64,000 bases of DNA from Lumbricus terrestris. Its lineage: Eukaryota; Annelida; Clitellata; Crassiclitellata; Lumbricidae. How positions within the stretch are numbered: position 1 is the stretch's first letter; every line of letters begins with the position of its first letter. Below, in pieces: positions 54,255 through 64,000 of the stretch. Under the pieces are notes generated by a model. It ran no database searches. It worked only from the letters and a program-made list of their open reading frames with translations, and was not told the DNA's origin. The position numbers were made by a program, and so were the translations under genes. The stretch is from positions 2,280,367-2,344,366 of the forward strand of contig OX457043.1 of NCBI GenBank assembly GCA_949752735.1, in the 5' to 3' direction.

Positions 54255-55958
54255 AGAGTCACTAAATAAATTCGAGTTGCCTTTATCTGAGCATTGCTCA
54301 GGACACTTAAAACAATTGGAGTCACTTTAAATTTTGATTACAGCATAATTTTTTTATTATGCGCATTTTTCAAAAAAGGGGATAGAATGGTTTATCCCCC
54401 CGGATAGCATAGACCGGTTAATTCCATCCGGAGGATAGATTAATTCATCCCCCCCGGATAGCTTTCAGGGGGGGCTACTCCGTTTCGTGTCACCGCCTTT
54501 AGATCACGGGCAAACGCCCTGGAATTGCATGCTCAATATGAAGTAGCCTATAATACTGCGTGACTGTAAAGCTGTTTACCAAAGCCCAGCTAAACCGTCC
54601 TGTTAAAGAAAGGTGTGTCGTGCTGACTCGGTCAGAATCGAAAATAAAAAAAAACACGTTTATCATTCGCTAGGATCAAAATACAGCATGTTATGTCTAC
54701 TGTTGGTTAAGTTTGTATCACATGATGTTGAATCATAGACGACATCTATCTGTGCGTCATTCATTATTTGTGTTGTTCTGTTGGCTGCTGGTATAGGCTA
54801 TTGATCATCTCAGTGAATTTCTAAACGAGCGTATTGAACGACTAAAAGACGGATGCTGATCAATAAAAGATCTTCTGTCTTTTGCGGTTATTCATTTAGT
54901 TCTCGTAGGCCTACTACGTTTAGATTCACCATAAGCCTACTCCAGTTTCTTCCTTGACGACACCGTAGTAGGCTAAATGTCCTTAGGCTTTTACCCTTTA
55001 TATTCAACAATAACAACTTCGGTAATCATCAGAGAAGCCTATCAAGGCTAGTTTGCCTTAACATTTTGAGGTTTTGCGATGGAACATAGATCGTAAAGAA
55101 CAAAAGACGCTTAGTTGGAATGCATGCTTGATAACAATTATTGTAATGTGCTATTTGCTCTCTGTACAGTGTACATGCCTCTTTGTTATGTACACTGCGC
55201 TTAGTTCCCAGGCGGCTCCCAGGAGTCACTCCACTCTATTCCACAAGAACTTCAAGACTGTCTTATTTAGCAGTGGTTGGGCCTGGAGCGCTTCTGAGTA
55301 GCCTACCTTGAAGAGGCGCTATATAAAATTTTCGAAAATAAATAAATAAGTAAAATAAATAAAAAATCTTTGTAAGAATTAATAGCGGTAATTACGACAT
55401 TTCTCTTTCAACCTTAGTTAATTGCAGCGACTGGTGATCCATAGACCGGTGATCAATAGACCGGTGATCAATAGACCGGTGATCAATAGACCGGTGATCA
55501 ATAGACCGGTGATCAGTAGACCGGTTATCAGTCGTCCGATATGGAACCGAAATAATAATGTCTGATTAATAAAAAATTTCACAATCCATCGGTCTACTCA
55601 TCGGCAGATCCGGCGGTTAAACATTTCGCCGATGCGCACTTTGACTCAAAGCAATAGTTAGGCCTACTATTCAGTGCTAATGAGTAGGCCTACTAGTCAT
55701 CACTAATCATTGCTATTGAGTGTTGTTGATCACAATTTATTGCTATTCTAATCTACTGCAGCTGCTGCAGTTACTAGTACTACTACTACCCATACGTTGT
55801 TGCTACGGTACAGTTAATAAGCCGATTACAACAGCGACAAAACAACAACATCAACAATAACATCATCATCAACAGCAGCAGCAACAGCAACAACACCAAA
55901 AATTACCAACAGCAACAGCAACAGAAACAATAGCTACTGGCCTACTACTACTGCTACA
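54255..55958. other. Intergenic with short repeats and a LINE-like tail
   Basis: No gene. 54380-54480 has CCCCCCGGATAGC repeats. 55200-55370 ends AAGAGGCGCTATATAAAATT plus (AAAT)n, a LINE/SINE-type 3' end. 55433-55530 is a 15-bp tandem array (GATCAATAGACCGGT), about six copies. 55840-55935 is (CAACAG)n-like. Confidence 0.55.
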
Positions 55959-55959
55959 A

Positions 55960-56749
55960 TAAATTGTAGCATTGTACAGGGTTCGGGGTTAGGACCAATC
56001 GACTTTATAATAACAATATCCAAGTTTAGGCCATGCCATTCAGGAAACAGGATACAAAAATACGCGGATGATACTTACCTGTTGATTCCATCATCAAATA
56101 GTGCTACCATCCCAGCTGAACTGGATCATGTTACGCAATGGTCGGTTACATGTAACCTGAAGATAAACTCTAATAAGACGTATGAAATGATTGTCAGAGG
56201 ACCTGGGTGGCGTGCAGGGGTGGGTCCGACCCAATAGAAACTCCAGGCTTAACCAGGGTTAGCAGCTTGAAAGTTCTTGGTGTAATATTGTCTAATAATC
56301 TTAGTTTCAATATTCATATTGACAAGATATGTTGTAGGGCCAGGCAGTCCCTTTATGCCTTCCGTGCACTTGCTGCTCATGGTCTAGCTGGCCGCAAGCT
56401 ATACGATGTGGTACGAGCTACTACGCTGTCACGTCTGCTTTATGCAGCTCCTGCATGGTGGGGATATGCTGGACAACAGGAAAAGGGTAGGCTTCAAGCC
56501 ATGATAAACAGACTCATTCGACAGCATTATCTTCCTGGTGATAATCCAACTTTTGAAGAACTGTGTCGTCATGCTGATACCCGTTTGTTTTCAGCGGTTC
56601 TGACACGCCCAGGCCATGTCCTCCATGAGTTGCTCCCCCCAGCGAAGCAAACTGGTCATAATTTACGCCCCAGACACCATGATCGGGATGAGGAAAACAT
56701 TTGTAACTCGAATGCTTTTTACATACTAGTTACTTTGTTTTGTCGATAG
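55960..56749 (+). pseudogene. LINE RT C-terminal fragment (family 3)
   Basis: Starts in RT at VQGSGLGPIDFI, then KYADDTYLLIPS (catalytic YADD) and LKINSNKTYEM. After a small frame change near 56210 it continues LKVLGVILSNNLSF...LSRLLYAAPAWWG to NLRPRHHD. It is related to the minus-strand fragment at 29799-30137. Truncated at both ends relative to a full LINE. Confidence 0.8.
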
Positions 56750-56792
56750 TCTTTTTTGATGTCGTATGTGAAGCTTTTATATGTGATAGCCT

Positions 56793-57845
56793 CCCAGATA
56801 ACCACCCACGTCGTATTGACGTCGGTGACTCATCGACAAACCCATCAGAATATGACGTCTGTCCTCCGTCTTGCCGCTCAGCGGGTGCTCATGGATCACG
56901 CGGGTTTTAATGACGTCAATCCGATGAGTTTTTATGACGTCGATCCGACGTCGGTTTTTTACGTCCATCCGACGAGTTTTTCGGACGTCGGGGCGACGTC
57001 GGCCTCTGACGTCGATCAGACGGGTCTAATTCATGTTGAATTAGACACGTCTGATTTTGATATCTATCCGAAAAGCCGTTTTTTGCTCTGATTCTTTGCA
57101 CCGCCCTCGATCTTGACACACCAGGAATGCACTGTTCCATGATTTCCAGGCTTGGTTGGCGGAAGAGAGCGGAGCATGGGTCGCCATCGACTTTTGTTCT
57201 TGGTTCATCCTGGCAGAACTTCCCTATTCAGTGAAAAGAACACATCAAGGAAAACATCATGTAAAAGGGACCAACTTCACGAGTTGCCCTATGAAAAGTT
57301 CTTCCTGGCAGCACCTTTGGCTATGGTCATGGCATGGGACATTTTATCCACCTGCGGTAATGTGTTTCTCAACTAGGAGAATCCCCAGTAATGATATGCC
57401 TTTCTTTGCCCTTTTCCTGTCCTTAGGCGTCTTGGATGGATTTCCGGGCTATTCTATCCTTCTGTTGCAAGTGATGAATAAAAATTATGACAATATTCAT
57501 GGCACCGTTACACAGTCCTGATGTTACAAGGTGCCTTTAAAAAAAGCTAAAAAAGCACAAAACAGACAAAGAACTACTTCAGGTTCATCCATTCTGGTCA
57601 CGCCATGAACGAAACAGACCAAAAACAAGCAATAGGCCAGATTATTCGTCTCAAGCCATGCACAAAACAGACAAATCCTCAGGTTCATCCATTCTGGTAG
57701 CCTAAAAACTCGTCGGATGGACGTCATTAAAACTCGCGTGATCTATGAGCACCCGCTGAGCGGCAAGACGGAGGACAGACGTCATATTCTGATGGGTTTG
57801 TCGATGAGTCACCGACGTCAATTCGACGTGGGTGGTTATCTGGGT
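56793..57845. mobile_element. Long-TIR DNA element V
   Basis: Inverted ends of about 140 bp, ~95 percent alike by eye, starting CCCAGATAACCACCCACGTC. No target duplication is visible at the edges. Next to the left arm are ~24-bp GACGTC-ATCCGACGAGTTTTT units and a 37-bp near-perfect palindrome (57017-57053). An open frame at 57156-57521 has no recognised motif. The right arm lies inside a ~55-bp minisatellite (CCATGCACAAAACAGAC) that occurs on both sides of it (57545-57700 and 57855-57990). Confidence 0.7.
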
Positions 57846-57990
57846 TGCGCAATTCGCAATGCATAAAACAGACAAAAAATAGCAGTAGGCCAGATTATTC
57901 CTCTCAGGCCATGCACAAAACAGACTAAAAAATTACCACTAGGCCAGCCCATGCTGGTCAACCCATGCAAAATAACAGACAAAAAATAAT

Positions 57991-59187
57991 CTCGATGATT
58001 TACATTAGGACTACATAACAAGAGGGCCAACAGATGATTGCTACCGATGTCCATCCTATATCAATAATCAATTATTGGTAATTGTCTGGAAATATTACGC
58101 AAGGTGTATGCAACTTACATAAAGAATAGTTGTAATTATATCAACAAATCTAAGACAAAGACACGTTGCCTACCTCATTCGATATCGATTCGAAAAAAAC
58201 GGCCAAACATTGCCCGCAGTTCATTGGCTATCGCTCGCCACGTGACCTAATTTCCCGCTAGCAGATGCGTCACAGGCTGACGATCTGCAGCTACGAGTTG
58301 CCGATGAGCTGCAACTCGTCAGCACCTAGTGGAATTAAAGACGAGTCGTTGCCACTCGTCGGCAACTAATCGACTTAAAGCGAGATTTTGACCAAGGCCG
58401 TGTAGCCAATGAGTCCTACGTGTTTATGACGTAGGCCCGCCGTGTGGTGGTTTGCTGGGCTACTTGTTCACCAGAGTGCTGTTTTGCAACTGGTTGCATT
58501 AAAGAATATACTTACCTACTTACTTCTACTGGCGCTTCTATTAGCCTACTGTTTATTGAGTGGGAGACACGAAACACATTTTCATAATTATTACATTTCA
58601 TTGCACTGCCGCTTCTAAACCTGCACCAGGTTGATTTCCATAGCTACACTATGACCTGAAACACTAATCTACTCACACGAACAGCGTTGGTCAATTGAAA
58701 ACTAACAGTGATTATTATGATGTTGATCCAGCTGTGCCTTCGACTCTGCTGGCTGGACTTCAAATGGGTGGGATTTGTTTTCAGACCCCGCCTAGCGTTA
58801 ACGCGTATGATGCGTGTCTTTTGATTGTATGATGCGTGTCTTTTGATTGGGTTCCCGGGTCGTAAAACGCCTTTAGCATTATAGTCTGAAGTTCTATGCT
58901 TTTTTAATCGCTTCTTCTATGCGGTGTTTTCTGACTTGGCGCCAGCTGCTACAGATTTCTTCATCACTGTTGGCTACTACTAACGTCATCGGAGATATTA
59001 AAATGTCGACACTATGACTGCAATATATCCATTGTTGTTTCATCTTCAGGCATCGGAGCCTATAGGATGAAATTCATTCCGAGTATTTTCTTTAAACTGA
59101 AGCTATTAAAGAACCGTGAAGATACCGACGAAATATTAACGAAGACAAGTCATTCTGGCGATACAAGGAATTCGCCGAGACGAGGCA
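57991..59187. other. Intergenic; presumed 5' region of the acidic-repeat gene
   Basis: No gene recognised. A 23-bp direct duplication (TATGATGCGTGTCTTTTGAT) lies at about 58806-58850. The last few hundred bases may be promoter and 5' UTR for the gene starting at 59188. Confidence 0.4.
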
Positions 59188-62100
59188 ATGATTCGAAAGC
59201 TACCGTTGCTGCTTTGCCTTTTGGCAATTTTCGAAGGTGCGACCTAATTCAAATTCTGTCATGAAGCTTATAAGTTCGTGCAGTATATATGTTACCATAA
59301 TGAGCAAATGGAAATTTGAAACGGCTATTTGAAAGTGCGCCAGCTCTTTGGAACGACCACCGACGTTCCTTTTATTCATTCATTCATTCATTCATTCCTT
59401 CATTCGTTCGTTCGTTCGATCGTTCGTTCATTCATTCATTCATTCATTCATTCCGAGAATACCTATAGCGTCTCTTCATGAGACCTACCCAGAAGCAACT
59501 AAACCCAGCCGCAGGTATAAAGAGTAGCATTTGAGAGACTTATGAAAATTATGGAAGTTTAGCCTTGCATCCTTGCATTTCCGTCTCGCCAGTAAATCTC
59601 ACAAGCCCCATCATTTCTCTCTCTCTCTCTCGCATGGGCGGAGACTTAGAGAAGACAGAGACGGTCCCATCAATGAATGTGGTGGGGTGGGAACGGCCCA
59701 TGCATTTGTCCCCCCAAAGTGTTGAAGCGTTGTTAAGTGGCGATCACGTACACACTTAACGAAACACTCGGCGAACAAGGAACGAGTCGAGGCGACGACT
59801 AAAAAAGGTCATCAACTTGTTGGTAGACAACAGATGGGTTTTTGATCGACATTTCGGACCGGAAAAGGTAGTCAGAAATTTGTCTTGACAAGAAGATGGA
59901 AAATTGAAAATTTGTGTCGGCGGCTCAGCCTTTCGTCAGCCCAAAATCTTCAGCCGCCTTTTGTCCCCCGCAAGTCTCCGCCCATGCTCTCTTGCTTTCT
60001 GCTTTCCACTGGCAAATGAAAACCGAGCTCAACAAAACCTCCTTTCCTATTAATTTTTTTAATAGTTTCCTGAACCGCCACATAGTCACCATTACAAAGT
60101 TTTTCAATGCCACATCATTCTTTTTTTCGGCTTGACCTCACGGATTTTTATCTAGCACAAATACGAACCAAATAGCTGACCCTCGTGGCCTAGATTTGAT
60201 ATGACGACGATGAAAGCTTGTGGCGAATTGTGTGTATCCGCGAGAAATTGCGGAAATCTACATTGCACAACATCAAGCACAGATCACTGGTCACGGGTCA
60301 TGCATCTCTCACTTCAGCAATTGGGTAGCAAGCAGACAACCGGCGAAGATCCTCGTCGGGCAATGGCCTTCGACGAGGTTTGGCGCCTGTTATTTGTTTT
60401 GCATCGGACCAACTGCATGGAACAGTGATCCAGAGAACGGATAGGCCGATAAGAAGATGCAGAAAGAGGAGAACGATTGAGAACCTTGAGATAATTATTT
60501 AGACGCAAGACCCAGTTTGGACTAGAGGACTAGCGCAAAGACTCTACATTGGATGCAGGTAGAGAGAGGAAGCCAGTGCAGTTCGTCGACCATGAAGAAT
60601 TAGGCTATATAAAATTATGGAGCATTTTGGAAGGCGAGCAATCAATTGAGCAGCATCATTAACGAGTAAGGCCACAAAGAATCGGAGATAGGTATATAGA
60701 CGAATTTTAGGAAGACCAATAAGAAATGAATAACAGTAATCAACTCTGGAACAAACAAACGATAATCATTGTTGCTGCATATTTATATTGCCATATTACA
60801 TCTGCTCGCACTACAAAGTAATATTTTTAAAATTCTCTGTTGCGTCATTTTCTTAAAATTAATATTAATTTAATATGAGTTTAGTTGTTTTGTGTTCTTT
60901 TCTGCTTAAGCCGACGCCAAGAGTGTGCCGAGAGCACAAGAAGAACCTAAATCTAATGCTAGTGAAATTCCATATGAAAAAGTCTCGTCTGAAGATGTGC
61001 CAGATGAAGATTGCTCATCTCAAGATGACCCAGATGACAAAAACTCAAGCGAAGAAGACACAGGCGATGGCGTTTCATCTGAAGATGACAGAGATGAGGA
61101 CTGTTCTGATGATGACCCAGATGACGGAAGGTCAAGCGAAGAAGACACAGGCGATGGCGTTTCATCTGGAGATGACAAAGATGAGGACTGTTCTGATGAT
61201 GACCCACATGACAAAAACTCAAGCGAAGAAGACACAGGCGATGGCGTTTCATCTGGAGATGACAAAGATGAGGACTGTTCTGACGATGACCCAGATGACG
61301 GAAGGTCAAGCGAAGAAGACACAGGCGATGGCGTTTCATCTGAAGATGACAGAGATGAGGACTGTTCTGATGATGACCCAGATGACGGAAGGTCAAGCGA
61401 AGAAGACACAGGCGATGGCGTTTCATCTGGAGATGACAAAGATGAGGACTGTTCTGATGATGACCCAGATGACGGAAGGTCAAGCGAAGAAGACACAGGC
61501 GATGGCGTTTCATCTGGAGATGACAAAGATGAGGACTGTTCTGATGATGACACAGATGACGGAAGGTCAAGCGAAGAAGACACAGGCGATGGCGTTTCAT
61601 CTGGAGATGACAAAGATGAGGACTGTTCTGATGATGACCCAGATGACGGAAGGTCAAGCGAAGAAGACACAGGCGATGGCGTTTCATCTGGAGATGACAA
61701 AGATGAGGACTGTTCTGACGATGACCCAGATGACGGAAGGTCAAGCGAAGAAGACACAGGCGATGGCGTTTCATCTGAAGATGACAGAGATGAGGACTGC
61801 TCTGATGATGACCCAGATGACGGAAGGTCAAGCGAAGAAGACACAGGCGATGGCGTTTCATCTGGAGATGACAAAGATGAGGACTGTTCTGACGATGACC
61901 CAGATGACGGAAGGTCAAGCGAAGAAGACACAGGCGATGGCGTTTCATCTGGAGATGACAAAGATGAGGACTGTTCTGATGATGACCCAGATGACGGAAG
62001 GTCAAGCGAAGAAGACACAGGCGATGGCGTTTCATCTGGAGATGACAAAGATGAGGACTGTTCTGATGATGACCCAGATGACGGAAGGTCAAGCGAAGAA

Positions 62101-62724
62101 GACACAGGCGATGGCGTTTCATCTGGAGTTCATTCCAGTACAGAAGTGAAATTCACGGTTTACTCAGTCACAGAAGCTTTAGCGACAGATTATTCAGCAG
62201 ATTCTCAACTGATAGATAACTCGACTACAGATTCTCAACCAACAGATATCTCAACTACAGATTCACCACTGACAGATAACTCAACTACAGATTCTCAACT
62301 GACAGATAACTCAAATACAGAAACTCAAGAGACAGTAAAGCAAACCACAGGTTCTCTGGCTACGTTTTCGCCAGCTACAAAGGTTCCGAGGACGAAAGCG
62401 CCAAGGACGAAAGCTCCCCGCACAAAGGTTCCCCGGACATTGGCTCCTACAACAGAAACTCCGACGAAAGAAACTACCCAAGCACAAGCTACATATAAGC
62501 CAGAAACCCGGACACCCGATACAAAGGTTCCGAGGACGAAAGCTCCCCGCACGAAGGTTCCCCGGACGTTGGCTCCAGCAACAGATATTCCGACGAAAGA
62601 AACTTATGTGGTTGTTTCAACGGCAAAATTTTCGTCTGATAAATATCCGGGCGAAGCAGCACCAAAGACAAAGCAATCGGGTTCCTCAGGTCAGTCGCAG
62701 CCCAGCAAAGGAAAGGCAGGCTAG
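59188..62724 (+). CDS. Predicted secreted acidic-repeat protein (two exons)
   Basis: Predicted CDS join(59188..59236, 60911..62724), 620 residues. Exon 1 encodes MIRKLPLLLCLLAIFE, a classic signal peptide, and stops soon if unspliced. Donor CGAAG/GTGCGA and acceptor TTCTGCTTAAG/CC fit in phase 1, giving Ala-Asp-Ala-Lys at the joint, a likely signal-peptidase site. The mature protein has three zones: twelve perfect-length 29-residue acidic repeats (EEDTGDGVSS, then DEDCSDDDPDDGRSS; one Cys each); a Thr/Ser-rich stretch (TTDSQ-TDNS); and a basic Pro/Arg/Lys zone with KVPRTKAPRT repeats. The charge split suggests an extracellular matrix, adhesive or mineral-binding protein (inference). No family recognised. 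Splicing is predicted by eye only; further 5' exons are possible. Confidence 0.65.
59237..60910 (+). other. Predicted intron of the acidic-repeat gene
   Basis: Contains an (ATTC/GTTC)n microsatellite (59370-59455) and, at about 60220-60700, decayed sequence with LINE-like phrases (GPTAWNS; on the other strand LHWLP) that I cannot assign. The acceptor is preceded by a strong T-rich tract. Confidence 0.5.
61051..62094 (+). repeat. Coding minisatellite: 12 x 87 bp
   Basis: Exactly 12 units of 87 bp (1044 bp), each starting GAAGAAGACACAGGCGATGG. Units differ by a few substitutions; EDDRDED variants are units 1, 4 and 9, and units 3, 8 and 10 share a silent GACGAT. Because 87 is a multiple of three and no unit has a stop in several frames, long artefactual open frames appear on both strands. 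Confidence 0.95.
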
Positions 62725-64000
62725 AAAACAAAGAGTCAAAGAGAAAAGAAGTATTAATCGATTCCAGTTAATAGACGACCCTTGATGATCTATGCTTCAT
62801 CACGGCGAAACGAATCTCTATGGAGAAATTTGACATCATACTATTGTCTTTGCAGCTCAAATTCCTTGATAATTTTGGGGGAAACGTGGTGTCGTGTCAT
62901 TTTAAGTTACAAGTTTTATAAGACAAAAGTAACGTATGCATTTATTGACATTATTGGTCGTATGTGATTATTGAGTTTATGTAGTTAATGGCTAGTTTTT
63001 GGTCGATTGCTTTTACAGTCTTCTTTTTGCAATATCTATGCAATGAAATTGAAAAAAAGATCCGTATTTATTTAGTTTATAATTTCTTAGTCTGAAAGGT
63101 ACGGGAAGCCAGCTGAATTCATAGAAAGGACTCTTGCAACGCTGATTCGTCTATGGCCGGTCACTTTGAATCTTTCTATCGCCAATGAATCTGACACTTT
63201 TCAGGTTTATTCTATGACGGTTTATTGCCGTCTTAGCCTACAGACTGCTTCTCCAGATTAGGCCTACCTATTTTTGTTCTTACCGTCGAATCATCTTTCT
63301 ATTATTTTTTCGGTCTCTATCAATGACACACACTTCACCACCCTGAACATCAGAACATGTAGACCTATAATTGTGGGTGTCTTAGTGTTTGTTTATGCAG
63401 GAACTTTCTGGTTAATAGAAACACAGGAACCAGCACATGGATGGCACTTTTATTTGGTGTTTAGCTAATTTGGGTAATAGCGAGGTTGATTAGCTTCTTC
63501 ATTGCCCTCCTCCTTTTTGCCGGGTTCAGACTGGCAATACCTGAATACAGCGATGCAATATTATAATTTACCTTTACTTCCAGCTTCCCGCAAAACAATA
63601 TTCTTGTCATTTAATTCCGTGTAGGGAATATTATTCACTTTGTCTGAGTAGCCGTTATTTATCCAAACCTCAACCCTAACTCTATCCTAAATAATACACC
63701 CTTCGCGAGGAAGTGCAGTTTTTAAGCTATACAGCAAAGGACCCGTGAGCATGAAACCCAACTGACTTCATAACCTCGGCATAATAATGATCATGATGGT
63801 AGTCTGCCAATCACTCGCTCTGCATGCCACTGAACATTTGCACGACATTTTATCGATCCTTGTTGCTGAATTTCCTGCTCTCTTCGCCAGGGTCGATAGT
63901 GTAGCAAAAGGTAGGCTACGTGTACCTGTAAGAATGACTGAGATTTTATTTATACAATTTCCTTATTGACAGGAAAAGCAAATTTAAACTAGTCAACAGA
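62725..64000. other. 3' flank of the acidic-repeat gene and intergenic
   Basis: No gene recognised. About 63486-63545 (CCCTCCTCCTTTTT, then TTCAGACTGGCAATACCTGA) weakly resembles the duplicated units at 16.2-16.5 kb. Confidence 0.4.

Noticed and set aside
57152..57521. A possible transposase or cellular gene inside element V
   Set aside because: Two overlapping frames, no recognisable motif, no homologous copy in the window; left as unassigned.
59067..59264. A 65-codon frame starting MKFIPSIFF as the first exon of the acidic gene
   Set aside because: It overlaps the signal-peptide exon in another frame and runs through the good donor at 59236. The MIRKLPLLL frame matches the phase of the downstream exon.
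60875..62149. Long open frames in other frames and on the minus strand across the 87-bp repeats
   Set aside because: They exist only because an 87-bp unit without stops is repeated. Only the acidic frame continues beyond the repeats into non-repeated sequence, and it fits the splice acceptor phase.

Overview
This is eukaryotic, metazoan DNA: intron-bearing genes, no operons, abundant microsatellites, and many transposons of animal type (CR1/L2/jockey-like LINEs, Ty3/gypsy LTR elements, hAT-, piggyBac- and foldback-like DNA elements, a tRNA-derived SINE). The TRIM-type RING/B-box genes with a C-terminal propeller-like exon and the Gmr1-like LTR element would suit a marine invertebrate, perhaps a deuterostome. 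The species cannot be fixed from sequence alone.

Layout. 1-15.7 kb is a nest of retroelements. A LINE on the + strand is broken by two minus-strand Ty3/gypsy elements. Element 1 (1-6281, running off the left edge) has frameshifted pol. Element 2 (6530-14053) is complete, with an intact 1631-codon gag-pol, two 1062-bp LTRs differing at about four positions, and a 5-bp target duplication; its integrase precedes its reverse transcriptase. 18.1-19.4 kb is a minus-strand LINE remnant. 19.5-22.8 kb is TRIM-like gene A (minus strand, no RING), whose intron holds microsatellites and a foldback element. 23.2-31.2 kb is transposon-rich non-coding DNA, including two hAT-type elements with clear 8-bp target duplications and a SINE. 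31.2-33.6 kb holds arrays of a 'CCAGCTTCYATTTC' repeat inside foldback elements. TRIM-like gene B (33.7-36.4 kb, +) follows. 37.8-39.2 kb has a second SINE copy and a LINE endonuclease fragment. 39.2-42.3 kb is a run of unrelated minisatellites. 42.3-47.5 kb is the duplicated partner of the B segment and carries TRIM-like gene C (44.5-47.3 kb). 48.25-52.54 kb is a piggyBac-like TTAA-flanked element containing an internally deleted relative of LTR element 1. 53.5-57.9 kb has further inverted-repeat elements and a LINE fragment. 59.2-62.7 kb contains a predicted two-exon gene for a secreted protein with twelve 29-residue acidic repeats and a basic C-terminus.

Host genes. The probable cellular genes are the three TRIM-like paralogues (A, B, C) and the acidic-repeat gene. 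B and C share a phase-1 splice site that joins a RING/B-box/coiled-coil exon to a propeller-like exon. The acidic gene joins a signal-peptide exon to its repeat exon, also in phase 1. These gene models come from reading splice signals by eye; no transcript data were available.
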